Shown one piece after another: positions 18,256 to 27,142 of a stretch of DNA of 64,000 nucleotides. Location: NCBI RefSeq assembly GCF_000423745.1, contig NZ_AUIO01000007.1:35160-99159 (forward strand). The letters run 5' to 3'. Origin of the DNA: Streptococcus plurextorum DSM 22810. Its GTDB lineage: Bacteria > Bacillota > Bacilli > Lactobacillales > Streptococcaceae. The notes beneath the pieces were generated by a model. That model had not been told where the DNA came from and did not search any database. It was given only the letters and a program-made list of their open reading frames with translations. Each line of letters begins with the position of its first letter. Position 1 is the first letter of the stretch. The position numbers and the translations under genes were made by a program.

Positions 18256-19060
18256 ATAATTCCTCCTTTCACATTATATTAGATTCCCCATAGCAAAACT
18301 TAGAAGTTCATCCCCTTATTCAATCATCATATAGCTTAACGAGTAAACTTTTTAATTCGAGACAGTAGCTGACGATTTCCCTTGTAGGAAGAAATGTAAT
18401 ATATCAACTAAACTAGCATTCTAATAGCGAGTTAATAGATTAGTCAATTTATTCCATGAAAGACAGACTAAACTATAAGAAATAGATGACTGAGGTAATA
18501 ATCCTCTATCCTACTTTTTGAAATCAACGAATAAGACTGACAGAGTATGGATTGTTAGAATAACGACTCTAGGTTTATACTTGGGAATAATATGATTTAG
18601 TAACGCACTGTTCACCTCGCTTTCTGATGTTACTTAGTAACCTATTTTAATAGTATCGTGGATTTGAAAATTTATCAGCTAAACTCAGTCGTTAGGAATG
18701 ACACACTCTTTTCAGAATGAGAAGCGATTAATGCGCTATAATAACATGCGGTTAACTTAAACGTTTAAAGTCAAATTGATCATAAAGAAACGTTTGCTAA
18801 CTCTGTATTTTCAATATTCAGTGATGAATAATTCCAATGCTTGTTTTGATAAACAATTGTCAGATGATTTTTATAATCTTAATATACTATTTTATGCGTA
18901 TTGCGTCAATTATTTATAGAATTCTTTTTGTCATTCGTTCGATTATTATAGTGTTAGAAAACACTGTAAATTTAAAATAAGGGTAGGCAAAATCACGGAG
19001 CCTTATATGAACCTTGTAAGGATAGGACTGTGTTGATTTGGTCTCTTGTCTGGTCTGTGG
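18256..19060. other. About 800 bp without a supported gene
   Basis: This AT-rich stretch has stops in all frames. The longest open frame (TTG near 18776, about 47 codons) lacks a ribosome binding site and plausible composition. A small hairpin AGTGTT-AGA-AACACT type repeat lies near 18950-18967, and CCTTAT...GTAAGG near 19001-19021. I see no tRNA, CRISPR or IS. It reads as decayed sequence adjoining the pseudogene. Confidence 0.5.
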
Positions 19061-19072
19061 TATAATATTTTC
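19061..19072 (+). promoter_or_regulatory. Extended -10 promoter implying a leaderless mRNA
   Basis: TGG TATAAT (box 19061-19066) ends 6 nt before the ATG at 19073. Transcription would begin at or within one base of the start codon. No Shine-Dalgarno sequence is present. Confidence 0.6.
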
Positions 19073-20971
19073 ATGATTATTCTAAGCGGAAACAAGATTG
19101 AACGCTCTTTTGCGGGCGAGGTTTTATTTAACAATATCAACATTCAAGTGGACGAGCGGGATCGGATTGCCCTTGTCGGAAAAAATGGGGCAGGCAAGTC
19201 CACCTTGCTAAAAATCCTTGTCGGAGAAGAAGCAGCGACCAGCGGTGAGATTTCCACCAAGCGTGATTTGTCCCTTTCTTATCTGGCACAGGACAGCCGT
19301 TTTGAGTCGGAAAATACTATTTACGATGAAATGCTCCGTGTCTTTGACGACCTGCGGACGACGGAGAAACGCCTGCGGACCATGGAAGAGCAGATGGGCA
19401 GCCTATCTGGTAGCGACCTAGATCAACTGATGAAAACCTACGATAGTCTGTCAGAGGAATTTCGTCTGGCAGGTGGTTTTAGCTATGAGGCGGATATTCG
19501 TGCCATTTTGAACGGCTTTAAGTTTGACCAGACCATGTGGGACATGAAAATCTCCGAACTCTCCGGCGGTCAAAATACCCGATTGGCTCTGGCAAAAATG
19601 CTGCTTGAAAGCCCAGAACTCTTGGTCCTAGACGAGCCGACCAACCACCTTGATATTGAAACCATTGCCTGGTTGGAAAACTATCTGGTCAACTACAAGG
19701 GAGCTTTGATTATCGTCAGTCACGACCGCTATTTCTTGGACAAGGTAGCGACCATAACGCTGGACTTGACCAAGCATTCCTTGGATCGCTATGTGGGCAA
19801 TTATTCTCAGTTTGTTGAGCTCAAAGAGCAGAAATTACAGACTGAGTTGCAAAACTATGAAAAGCAGCAGAAGGAAATTGCCAAGTTAGAAGACTTTGTC
19901 CAGAAAAATATCGTCCGTGCTTCGACCACCAAGCGTGCTCAGGCTAGGCGCAAGCAATTGGAAAAGATGGATCGACTGGACAAGCCAACTGCCCATAACA
20001 AGTCTGCTAACATGACCTTCCAGTCGGACAAGACTTCTGGCAATATCGTCTTGACAGTGGAAAATGCTGCGGTGGGCTACGATGGAGATATCCTTTCTCA
20101 GCCCATTTCCATTGACCAACGTAAGCTCGATGCCATTGCCATTGTTGGTCCCAATGGAATCGGAAAAACAACCCTACTCAAATCAATCATCGGAGCTCTG
20201 CCATTTATCAAAGGGGAAGCCAAGCTCGGTGCCAATGTGGAAGTGGGCTACTATGACCAGACCCAGTCAGCCCTGACACCTTCCAATACGGTCTTGGAGG
20301 AACTCTGGTCAGCCTTTCCGACCACGCCTGAAGTGGAAATCCGCAACCGTCTGGGAGCCTTTCTCTTTTCAGGCGATGACGTCAAAAAGTCCGTTTCCAT
20401 GCTATCGGGTGGGGAAAAGGCCCGCCTGCTCCTTGCCAAGCTATCCATGGAAAACAACAACTTCCTCATCCTCGACGAGCCGACCAACCACCTGGACATC
20501 GACAGCAAGGAAGTCCTGGAAAATGCCCTCATCGACTTTGACGGAACCCTGCTCTTTGTCAGCCACGACCGTTATTTCATCAACCGCGTCGCCACCAAGG
20601 TTCTGGAAATCTCGGAAACAGGCTCCACGCTCTACTTGGGCGATTATGACTATTATCTGGAGAAAAAGGCAGAGCAGGAAGCAGAAGCCCAGCCTGACCA
20701 GCTAGAAAGTACCAGCCAATCAGCCGGAGCCATGGACTACCAAGCCCAAAAGGAAAACCAAAAAGAGCAACGCAAACTAGCCCGCCGCATCGAGCAAATC
20801 GAGGCAGAAATCGATAGCACCGAAAACCGCCTGAGCGAACTCAACCAAGCCATGCTAGAAACAAACGATATCGGCCAGCTGACCGATTACCAGAAAGAAA
20901 TCGACCAACTGACCAGCCAACAAGAAAGCCTCATGGAAGAATGGGAAGACTTATCGGAGCAGCTTGGCTAG
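19073..20971 (+). CDS. ABC-F family ATPase (YdiF-like)
   Basis: This 632-aa soluble protein has two ABC ATPase domains and no membrane segments. Domain 1 has Walker A GKNGAGKSTL, signature LSGGQNTRLALAKML and Walker B LLVLDEPTNHLD. The linker follows (VQKNIVRASTTKRAQARRKQ). Domain 2 has Walker A GPNGIGKTTL, signature LSGGEKARLLLAKLS and Walker B LILDEPTNHLD. The C-terminal coiled coil (about 560-632) is the YdiF/Uup type. ABC-F proteins act on the ribosome as translation factors or antibiotic protection proteins; this one looks like the housekeeping type. I start it at MIILSGNKIERSF (19073) because family members begin there. The earlier TTG at 19046 would translate the promoter. Confidence 0.92.
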   Translation: MIILSGNKIERSFAGEVLFNNINIQVDERDRIALVGKNGAGKSTLLKILVGEEAATSGEISTKRDLSLSYLAQDSRFESENTIYDEMLRVFDDLRTTEKRLRTMEEQMGSLSGSDLDQLMKTYDSLSEEFRLAGGFSYEADIRAILNGFKFDQTMWDMKISELSGGQNTRLALAKMLLESPELLVLDEPTNHLDIETIAWLENYLVNYKGALIIVSHDRYFLDKVATITLDLTKHSLDRYVGNYSQFVELKEQKLQTELQNYEKQQKEIAKLEDFVQKNIVRASTTKRAQARRKQLEKMDRLDKPTAHNKSANMTFQSDKTSGNIVLTVENAAVGYDGDILSQPISIDQRKLDAIAIVGPNGIGKTTLLKSIIGALPFIKGEAKLGANVEVGYYDQTQSALTPSNTVLEELWSAFPTTPEVEIRNRLGAFLFSGDDVKKSVSMLSGGEKARLLLAKLSMENNNFLILDEPTNHLDIDSKEVLENALIDFDGTLLFVSHDRYFINRVATKVLEISETGSTLYLGDYDYYLEKKAEQEAEAQPDQLESTSQSAGAMDYQAQKENQKEQRKLARRIEQIEAEIDSTENRLSELNQAMLETNDIGQLTDYQKEIDQLTSQQESLMEEWEDLSEQLG

Positions 20972-21161
20972 GTTGACAGGTAGTTGTCAGAAACCTTATC
21001 AGTTCAAGCCTGCAAGCAGGTCTTGCGAGGAAAAAAGTCTGCCGCAAAATTCTCTTGCGGTCAAAAATAACTTTTGCAAGCCAGCCTTTCTTGGCAAATA
21101 TTGACCTACAAGCTAAGATAAAGTCAGGACCTGGTAGACAGGGCCTAGAAAGGAGAACGAA

Positions 21162-21638
21162 ATGAACTTTGGACAACAAATCAAAGACTTACGGAAGAAG
21201 GAAGGTTTGACCCAGGAACAGTTTGCCCTCAAGCTCAATGTGACACGGCAGGCTGTTTCCAACTGGGAAAATGACAAAAACCTACCCGACTTGGAACTCT
21301 TGATTCTCATGTCCTCTGTCTTTTCAATCTCCCTAGATCAACTTATCTTAGGAGGAACTGACATGAACAACATGACAGAAAAACTAGTCAAGGACGGTCG
21401 TGAAGGTCGCCGTACCCAGATGCACCTGACTATTACCATTATCGGAAGCTTTCTCATGGTTTTAGGCCTTGTATGTTTTCTTATCAAGGCCAATTCCGTT
21501 GAATATGTCGATTTCAATGGCATTCTACACGAAAACTTCTACCTGCTCCCAGTCGGATACTTGCTAGTCTTTACAGGAGCCATTGCCACGCTCCTATCAG
21601 GACTAGCCCTGCACCGTTTTAGAAAAGAAAGCAAGTAA
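21162..21638 (+). CDS. XRE regulator with two membrane helices
   Basis: This 158-aa protein has an N-terminal helix-turn-helix (FGQQIKDLRKKEGLTQEQFA, then VTRQAVSNWENDKNLPDLE) at about 3-58. It ends in two hydrophobic segments (LTITIIGSFLMVLGLVCFLI and LLPVGYLLVFTGAIATLLSG). It would be a membrane-bound transcription factor. A GAAAGGAG site precedes ATG 21162. Its stop is 1 bp before the rlmA start, so the two are cotranscribed; whether it controls rlmA is unknown. Confidence 0.85.
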   Translation: MNFGQQIKDLRKKEGLTQEQFALKLNVTRQAVSNWENDKNLPDLELLILMSSVFSISLDQLILGGTDMNNMTEKLVKDGREGRRTQMHLTITIIGSFLMVLGLVCFLIKANSVEYVDFNGILHENFYLLPVGYLLVFTGAIATLLSGLALHRFRKESK

Positions 21639-21639
21639 G

Positions 21640-22467
21640 ATGACTAAACACCAACGTTTTGCCAATAGCGACCAATTTTTCGCCTGTCCACATTGTGGGC
21701 AGGCTCTTGGTCTTGACCAGAGCAGTCTTCGCTGCCCCAACCGCCACACTTTTGACATCGCCAAGCAGGGCTATGTCAACCTAGCACCCCAGGTCAAGCA
21801 GTCTGCCAACTACCACAAGTCTAGCTTTGAAAACCGCCAGGCCTTTTTAGAGGCGGGCTATTACGATCATCTCTACGAGGCTTTGGAGGGGAAAATAGCA
21901 GAGCTGGGCTTGCGGTCTGTCCTAGACATCGGTTGTGGGGAGGGCTTTTATTCCCGTAAGTTAGCCGAGAAAATGGACTTGGACATTCTTGCTTTTGATA
22001 TTTCCAAGGATTCCATTCTCCTAGCAGCCAAATCTGACAGGACCAAGTCGGTCAAATGGTTTGTCGGTGACTTGACCAAGTTACCTATTCAAGACCAGAC
22101 GATTGACGGTATCTTGGACATCTTCTCCCCAGCTAATTATCAGGAGTTTGCCAGAGTGTTGAAAGCTGGTGGGGCTATTCTCAAGCTGGTCCCAGGACCC
22201 AATCACCTCAAGGAGCTCCGCCATTTAGCCAAAGACCAACTCCGCAAGGAATCCTATGATAACCAAGATATCGTGGACCATTTCAAGTCTTACGTGGGGC
22301 AGGTGGAGCAAGTGCTGGTCAGCCGGACCCTGCCCATAACTGTCGCCCATGCTCAAGTCTTGGCAGGCATGACGCCTCTCTTTTTCCAAGTAGACCAGTC
22401 CAAGCTGGATTTGAGTCAGTTGACCGAGATTACGGTTGAGGGCTTACTTTTGATTGGAAGTATATAA
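21640..22467 (+). CDS. rlmA: 23S rRNA (guanine-N1) methyltransferase, RlmA family
   Basis: RlmA enzymes methylate N1 of a guanine in 23S rRNA hairpin 35 (G745 in Gram-negatives, G748 in Gram-positives) with S-adenosylmethionine. The 275-aa protein has the N-terminal zinc site C16-x2-C19-x12-C32-x3-H36. The SAM motif VLDIGCGEGFYSRKL lies near 93-107, and motif IV-like DIFSPANYQEF follows. The Gram-positive RlmA(II) subtype, linked to tylosin or telithromycin response in some species, is likely by genus. It is immediately downstream of the XRE gene and near an ABC-F gene, a ribosome-related neighbourhood. Confidence 0.88.
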   Translation: MTKHQRFANSDQFFACPHCGQALGLDQSSLRCPNRHTFDIAKQGYVNLAPQVKQSANYHKSSFENRQAFLEAGYYDHLYEALEGKIAELGLRSVLDIGCGEGFYSRKLAEKMDLDILAFDISKDSILLAAKSDRTKSVKWFVGDLTKLPIQDQTIDGILDIFSPANYQEFARVLKAGGAILKLVPGPNHLKELRHLAKDQLRKESYDNQDIVDHFKSYVGQVEQVLVSRTLPITVAHAQVLAGMTPLFFQVDQSKLDLSQLTEITVEGLLLIGSI

Positions 22468-22470
22468 AAT

Positions 22471-22501
22471 AAAACCGCCTCTATGATCAGAAGCGGTTTT
22501 G
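22471..22501. terminator. Bidirectional terminator between rlmA and gatD
   Basis: AAAACCGC (22471-22478) pairs with GCGGTTTT (22493-22500) between convergent genes. Confidence 0.75.
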
Positions 22502-22503
22502 CT

Positions 22504-23289
22504 TTATTTCTCAAACTCTGCCTTGCTTTTCACATCGCCGTATTCTTCAGCGACTTCTTTACTGAGGATGTCAGCGTAGCTGGCAAGTTGGATGTCTTGT
22601 CCGTATTTTTTACGGAGGGCAGTTGTGACCAAGCGGTAGGCCAGGTTGGCATTGCGGGACAGGATTGGTCCGTGGAAGTAGCTACCGAAGGTATTTTTAT
22701 AGTGTAAGCCTTCGCCGCCGTCTTCCTTGTTATTGCCATTACCATAGACAACCTTGCCCAGCGGTTTTTGGTTGTCAGCTAGGAAGGTACGGCCTTGGTG
22801 GTTTTCAAAACCGTAGTAGGTTTCGTTGAACTCATCGTTATGAATCTTGATGTCACCGATGTAGCGGTTGTTGGTCTGGTTGAGGGTGTAGTGGCCCATT
22901 ATACCCAGTCCGTCAATCTTGCGGCCACCAGCTTCGATGTAGTATTGACCGAGCAACTGGAAGCCACCGCAGATAGCCAGCATGACACCGTCATTTTCGA
23001 TAAAATCTGCTAGGCTGTCTTTTTTAGTTGGTAAATCTTTTGCAAGAATAGATTGTTCATAGTCCTGACCACCACCGAAAAAGGCGATGTCGTAGAAATT
23101 TTTGTCAAATTCATCTGTCAGCGAAACGATGTCCACCTGAACACGAGCACCGAGCTTTTCAGCCACATACTTGAGCATGAGGATATTGCCATTGTCACCG
23201 TAGGTGTTCATCAAATCACCGTAGAGATGGGCGACGTGGAGATCGTAGAGATAGTCTTTTTCAGGACTTTTTAATGACGTATAGACCAT
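22504..23289 (-). CDS. gatD: Lipid II isoglutaminyl synthase, glutaminase subunit GatD
   Basis: GatD releases ammonia from glutamine and passes it to MurT, which amidates D-glutamate of the peptidoglycan stem. The 261-aa protein is a class I glutamine amidotransferase of the CobB/CobQ type. FGGGQDYEQ is near 71-79, nucleophile Cys107 sits in [10 protein letters not shown], and His206 in YFHGPIL is the likely base. It appears intact. It overlaps the 3' end of murT by 1 bp, the usual murT-gatD operon order. However, murT is truncated here, so this copy has no obvious partner or promoter in the window. Confidence 0.9.
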   Translation of the reverse strand: MVYTSLKSPEKDYLYDLHVAHLYGDLMNTYGDNGNILMLKYVAEKLGARVQVDIVSLTDEFDKNFYDIAFFGGGQDYEQSILAKDLPTKKDSLADFIENDGVMLAICGGFQLLGQYYIEAGGRKIDGLGIMGHYTLNQTNNRYIGDIKIHNDEFNETYYGFENHQGRTFLADNQKPLGKVVYGNGNNKEDGGEGLHYKNTFGSYFHGPILSRNANLAYRLVTTALRKKYGQDIQLASYADILSKEVAEEYGDVKSKAEFEK

Positions 23290-23756
23290 TATTTCATCTC
23301 CTTTCCAACGGCTTGGCGTTGAGCCAGCAGGTCGCGGAATTCGAGCATAGCTGTATAAGTAGCTAAAATATAAGCATGTTGGCTACTCGATTGCTCAATC
23401 AAGGTCATGATGTCTTCCAGTTTTGGTGTTTCAGTAATCTGGTCTTCAGGATAGCCAGTCACACGGAGGCGACGGGCGATTTCAGACGAACGAACACCAC
23501 CTGCAAAGACTTGGGGAATGTCCATTTGGGTAATCTGCTCAAAGTCAGCATCCCAAATCCAGCTGGTATCAATACCGTCAGCGTAGTTGGCATTGAGAAG
23601 GACTGACAGGCTAAAATCGTATGGAGCCAGTTTCATCATTTCAATGGCCTGAGTAGCACCAACTGGGTTTTTAATCAAGACCAGTGTACAATCTTTATCG
23701 CCCAGTTTAAAGGTTTCTTGGCGGCCGAAGACTGCCTTAGATTTGTCAAATCCTTT
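23289..23756 (-). pseudogene. murT: MurT, C-terminal fragment only
   Basis: The - strand frame encodes about 156 residues matching the end of Mur[60 protein letters not shown] and [18 protein letters not shown]. This is the Mur ligase C-terminal/DUF1727 region. MurT is normally about 440 aa. The ATP-binding central domain and start are missing. Upstream of 23757 the frame meets CCG then TAA and the sequence becomes the 5' part of an Rgg-type gene on the other strand. A deletion or rearrangement has fused the two loci. A 129-residue internal start exists but could not make a working ligase. Confidence 0.85.
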
Positions 23757-24596
23757 CGGTTAGATAGGCAGATGACACTAGCTCAAGTGACAGGTCCTGA
23801 CTTGTCTTTGTCTCAATTGTCACGTTTTGAACGGGGCGAATCGGACCTGACAGTGGCCCGCTTTCTCTACGCACTGCATAAGATTAATGTGACTGCCGAT
23901 GAATATATGGATAGGGTTCATCATTACAAGCGTGAGGAACAGATTACACTCATGTCTCGGATGGCTCGTCTTCACTACAAGCACGATATCCGTGGGCTTG
24001 AGGCACTGGTAGAAGCCGAAGTGGTAAAGTTTACTGAAGACCCTGAGAATAAGCAGGCACTGCTCAACAGCATCTTGTTTAAAGGGATGATATGTGATCT
24101 AGATCAGAGCCGTCAGATGTCCCTCTCAGATCTTGCTACGGTGTCAGATCATCTGTTTTGCACGGAAAATTGGACCATTGTTGAGCTGATTCTCATCGGC
24201 AATCTCATCGCTTTTTATGAGACAGCTTTTATTTGTCAGATTATCGATGAGGTGTTAAAGCGCAAGCCATTTTATCAAGAAATAGCCACTCATCGCAATC
24301 TAGTGGAAGCTACCTTACTAAATGTCATGCAAATCATGATTGAAAGAGGAGAGCTGTCACTGGCTAAAAGCTATGAGGCACGGCTAGCCCCTATGTTAGA
24401 CAATGAGAGAAATGCCTATCATCGCATCCTTTATCTTTACTTTAAAGGCTTTCTAGTCTATGCTTCTGGGGAAAAAGCTGGCGCAGAGGAGATGAAAAAG
24501 GCTATACAAATCTTTGACTGGTTGGAAAGTCCGCATCATGCTAAAACTTATCAGGATCATTTTGACCGTTGGATAGGAAAAAATTCCCATATATAA
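23718..24596 (+). CDS. Rgg/GadR/MutR-type regulator, N-terminus damaged
   Basis: The body is a clear Rgg-type regulator: HTH remainder [22 protein letters not shown], then [18 protein letters not shown] and a long helical TPR-like C-terminal domain to residue 292. Rgg proteins bind small hydrophobic peptides (SHPs) and control nearby transport or virulence genes. The first 14 or so residues ([12 protein letters not shown]) are read from the antisense strand of truncated murT, so the native start and promoter region are gone. TTG 23718 has a weak AAAGG upstream that may allow expression. No SHP gene is visible. The following MFS gene is the likely former target. Confidence 0.75.
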   Translation: MAAEDCLRFVKSFRLDRQMTLAQVTGPDLSLSQLSRFERGESDLTVARFLYALHKINVTADEYMDRVHHYKREEQITLMSRMARLHYKHDIRGLEALVEAEVVKFTEDPENKQALLNSILFKGMICDLDQSRQMSLSDLATVSDHLFCTENWTIVELILIGNLIAFYETAFICQIIDEVLKRKPFYQEIATHRNLVEATLLNVMQIMIERGELSLAKSYEARLAPMLDNERNAYHRILYLYFKGFLVYASGEKAGAEEMKKAIQIFDWLESPHHAKTYQDHFDRWIGKNSHI

Positions 24597-24608
24597 TAAA
24601 AATAGAAG

Positions 24609-24658
24609 AACCACCTGCTATTGCGTTATACTAATGCTCTACAAATAGAAAGGTGGTT
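24609..24658 (+). promoter_or_regulatory. Hairpin that can sequester the MFS gene ribosome binding site
   Basis: AACCACCT (24609-24616) is complementary to AGGTGGTT (24651-24658), which contains the AAGGTGG ribosome binding site 4-10 nt before ATG 24662. TTTT follows the distal arm. It could be the terminator of the Rgg-type gene, a translational attenuator for the exporter, or both. Confidence 0.5.
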
Positions 24659-24661
24659 TTT

Positions 24662-25849
24662 ATGAATACCAATGCTAAAAAACTCTTAATCAGCCGCGTG
24701 GTCAATAAACTAGGAGATAGTCTCTATGATTTTGGTAACAATAGCTGGATAGCATCACTAGGAACTGTCGGTCAGACTTATCTAGGCGCTTATCAGATAG
24801 CTGATTTGCTGGTGTCCATCCTGATTAATCCTTTTGGTGGGGCAATCTCTGATCGCTTCAAACGGCGAAAGATTTTACTATGGACCGATGCGATAGGCGG
24901 TCTGATGTGTTTAGTGGTTGCCTGCTTGGGAAATGAAAGGCACATGCTGTATGGCTTGATTTTGGTCAACATGGTATTGGCGCTTTCCTCAGCTTTTTCA
25001 AGCCCTTCCTACAAGGCATTTGTGCCAGAAGTGGTTGAAAAAGAGGAGCTTGTCTCCTATAATGCCAAACTAGAGACCTTAGTCCAGCTGATTAAGGTGT
25101 CATCTCCTTTAGTTGCCTATTGGCTGTTACGTGCTTTGGGCATTCGGCTGACCTTGTTGTTAGATAGTGCCACCTTTTTTGTCTCATTTATAACAGTCTA
25201 TCTTATCCGTGTCGATGAGGCTAAGGATAGTGATGTCAAGAGAACCCCGTTTACGATAAGAGGGATTTTGAGCGATATTTGGGATGGCTTTTCTTATATT
25301 CGGAAAGAGAAGGAAATCTTCTTTTTGCTGATTATAGCTGCTGTGGTCAATATTTTTGCAGCTATGCTGATGTACTTACTTCCTTTTAGCAATGGCCTCT
25401 TTGCAAGTGATAATGCTTATGCTAATCTAATGAGTTTTGCTGCTATTGGTGCTTTGTCTGGTGCTTTTCTAGCGAGTCGTCTTATAGCAGGGTCAACTAA
25501 GATGCTGATGTTTCTGGTGATTTCTGGCTTGGGGTATGCCCTCATTGGTTTCTCAGCATTGATAGGTTTACCTCACTTAGTTTCCTTTACGGGAAATTTT
25601 TTAGCAGAAGCCAGTATGGTTGTCTTTAACATTCATTTTTTCAGTCGGGTACAAGCTCGTGTATCAAAGGCTTACATGGGGCGGGTCATCTCTACCATTT
25701 ACACTGTAGCCATTCTCTTTATGCCACTTGGTACGTTGACTATGACCATCTTGCCGTCTAGCGTTCATATCGCTAGTTTTATTTGGATTGGCTTAGGCTT
25801 TTGTGTGACGGGGCTTATGGCTATTGCTTATCAGAGAAGGCTAGCCTAA
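24662..25849 (+). CDS. MFS efflux transporter (MefA-like group)
   Basis: This 395-aa protein has about 12 membrane segments and the MFS loop signature GGAISDRFKRRKIL between helices 2 and 3. It begins with SRVVNKLGDSLYDFGNNSWIA, the arrangement of the drug-exporter branch that includes macrolide efflux proteins. Substrate is unknown. ATG 24662 is preferred over the GTG three codons upstream because of spacing to the ribosome binding site. It follows an Rgg-type gene by 65 bp with a hairpin between them. Confidence 0.8.
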   Translation: MNTNAKKLLISRVVNKLGDSLYDFGNNSWIASLGTVGQTYLGAYQIADLLVSILINPFGGAISDRFKRRKILLWTDAIGGLMCLVVACLGNERHMLYGLILVNMVLALSSAFSSPSYKAFVPEVVEKEELVSYNAKLETLVQLIKVSSPLVAYWLLRALGIRLTLLLDSATFFVSFITVYLIRVDEAKDSDVKRTPFTIRGILSDIWDGFSYIRKEKEIFFLLIIAAVVNIFAAMLMYLLPFSNGLFASDNAYANLMSFAAIGALSGAFLASRLIAGSTKMLMFLVISGLGYALIGFSALIGLPHLVSFTGNFLAEASMVVFNIHFFSRVQARVSKAYMGRVISTIYTVAILFMPLGTLTMTILPSSVHIASFIWIGLGFCVTGLMAIAYQRRLA

Positions 25850-25894
25850 CAAGTGCTCCTGAATAGCTAAGACTTCGTATTGGCCTTCCATATG

Positions 25895-25922
25895 AACCTT
25901 TCTGTGACTAGAAAGGTTTTTT
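25895..25922 (+). terminator. Terminator of the MFS gene
   Basis: AACCTTTCT, 6-nt loop, AGAAAGGTT and TTTTTT. Confidence 0.85.
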
Positions 25923-25987
25923 AGTTGCAAGTATATTTGTAAAATGATATTATCTAGTTAACAAAACTAGATTAAGGAGTTTTAAAA

Positions 25988-26410
25988 ATGTTCTCCAATA
26001 TTCCCTACTGGTCAGACTTACCGGATTTAGAACTTTACCTTGATCAGGTATTGCTTTTAGTCAATCAAACAGCACAGCCATTTCCCCAAGCGACAGATAA
26101 AGGACTGACTGCTTCTATGGTCAATAATTATGTTAAGCATGGTTATATCGAAAAGCCTTTTAAGAAAAAGTATCAAAAGCAACAGCTAGCAAGGTTAATT
26201 GCGATTACTTTTTTAAAAAATACGTTTTCGATTCAAGAAATTAGCCGCGTTTTAGATCATTTACGCAGTCAGGGAGATTCTGAAACTCTTTATAATTATT
26301 TTGTTGCTGCCATGAGAGAGGAGCAGGCTGATGTGCCTCTCATTATTGAAACGGCTTGCCAAACTTTAAAATGCTATTTTGCTACCCATCAACTACTGGA
26401 AAACTTATGA
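25988..26410 (+). CDS. DUF1836 protein, putative MerR-like regulator
   Basis: This 140-aa soluble protein matches the DUF1836 family. It has a winged-helix-like segment TASMVNNYVKHGYIEKPFKKKY at about 43-64, then QLARLIAITFLKNTFSIQEISRVL, the pattern of MerR-type DNA-binding proteins without an effector domain. The target is unknown. The gene starts at ATG 25988 after AAGGAG. Its stop is 9 bp before the hemolysin III start, so the two are probably cotranscribed. Confidence 0.75.
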   Translation: MFSNIPYWSDLPDLELYLDQVLLLVNQTAQPFPQATDKGLTASMVNNYVKHGYIEKPFKKKYQKQQLARLIAITFLKNTFSIQEISRVLDHLRSQGDSETLYNYFVAAMREEQADVPLIIETACQTLKCYFATHQLLENL

Positions 26411-26419
26411 GGAATTGTC

Positions 26420-27073
26420 ATGAATACCACCTTAAAATTAAGCAAACGCCTGACATTTGGAGAAGAGATTGGCAATAGTGTCACTCATGCCATAGGGGCT
26501 TTAACCATGTTGATTCTGCTTCCCATTACAGCAGTACATGCTTATACAAGCTATAATCTCAAAGCAGCCGTTGGCATGTCAATTTTTGTCATCAGTCTTT
26601 TTTTGATGTTTTTATCATCGGCCGTATATCATAGCATGAGCTATGGTTCAACCCACAAGTACATTTTGCGGATCATTGATCACAGTATGATTTACATTGC
26701 CATTGCAGGCTCGTACACTCCTGTTGCTTTTTTGCTTTTGGAAGGATGGCAAAGCTATTTGATTATCATTTTGCAGTGGGGAATCACTATTTTTGGGATT
26801 TTATATAAGATATTTGCTAAAACAATTCATGAAAAATTCAGTCTAGCTCTCTATCTGACTATGGGATGGCTGGTTGTGTTCATTTTACCTGCTATTGTCA
26901 CAAAGACAGGTTTATTATTTTGGCTCTTAATGCTATTTGGAGGGCTATCTTACACTTTTGGAGCCATTTTTTATGCCCGAAAACGCCCCTACGATCATAT
27001 GATTTGGCATCTTTTTATCATGTTGGCTTCAGCTCTGCAATATATGGCTATTGTCTTTTACATGTTGCCTTAA
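26420..27073 (+). CDS. Hemolysin III family (TrhA) membrane protein
   Basis: This 217-aa seven-helix membrane protein belongs to the HlyIII/PAQR superfamily. Marks are EEIGNSVTHAIGALTM near the N-terminus, SSAVYHSM with the conserved serine and histidine, RIIDHSMIYIAIAGSYTP with the aspartate, and a final HLFIMLASALQYMAI with a histidine. These Ser/Asp/His residues form the intramembrane metal site of the superfamily. Recent work on bacterial members links them to membrane lipid homeostasis rather than lysis. It is the second gene of a unit with the DUF1836 regulator. Confidence 0.9.
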   Translation: MNTTLKLSKRLTFGEEIGNSVTHAIGALTMLILLPITAVHAYTSYNLKAAVGMSIFVISLFLMFLSSAVYHSMSYGSTHKYILRIIDHSMIYIAIAGSYTPVAFLLLEGWQSYLIIILQWGITIFGILYKIFAKTIHEKFSLALYLTMGWLVVFILPAIVTKTGLLFWLLMLFGGLSYTFGAIFYARKRPYDHMIWHLFIMLASALQYMAIVFYMLP

Positions 27074-27085
27074 TTAGCTTATCCA

Positions 27086-27105
27086 GACACCTCCGGGTGT
27101 CTTTT
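27086..27105 (+). terminator. Terminator of the hemolysin III gene
   Basis: GACACC-TCCG-GGTGTC followed by TTTT. Confidence 0.85.
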
Positions 27106-27142
27106 GTGTTATACTGGGGTTAGAAAAGCGAAGGAGAAACGA

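Noticed and set aside
18776..18920. TTG-started frame of about 47 codons in the long gene-free stretch
   Set aside because: No ribosome binding site and AT-driven composition; likely chance.
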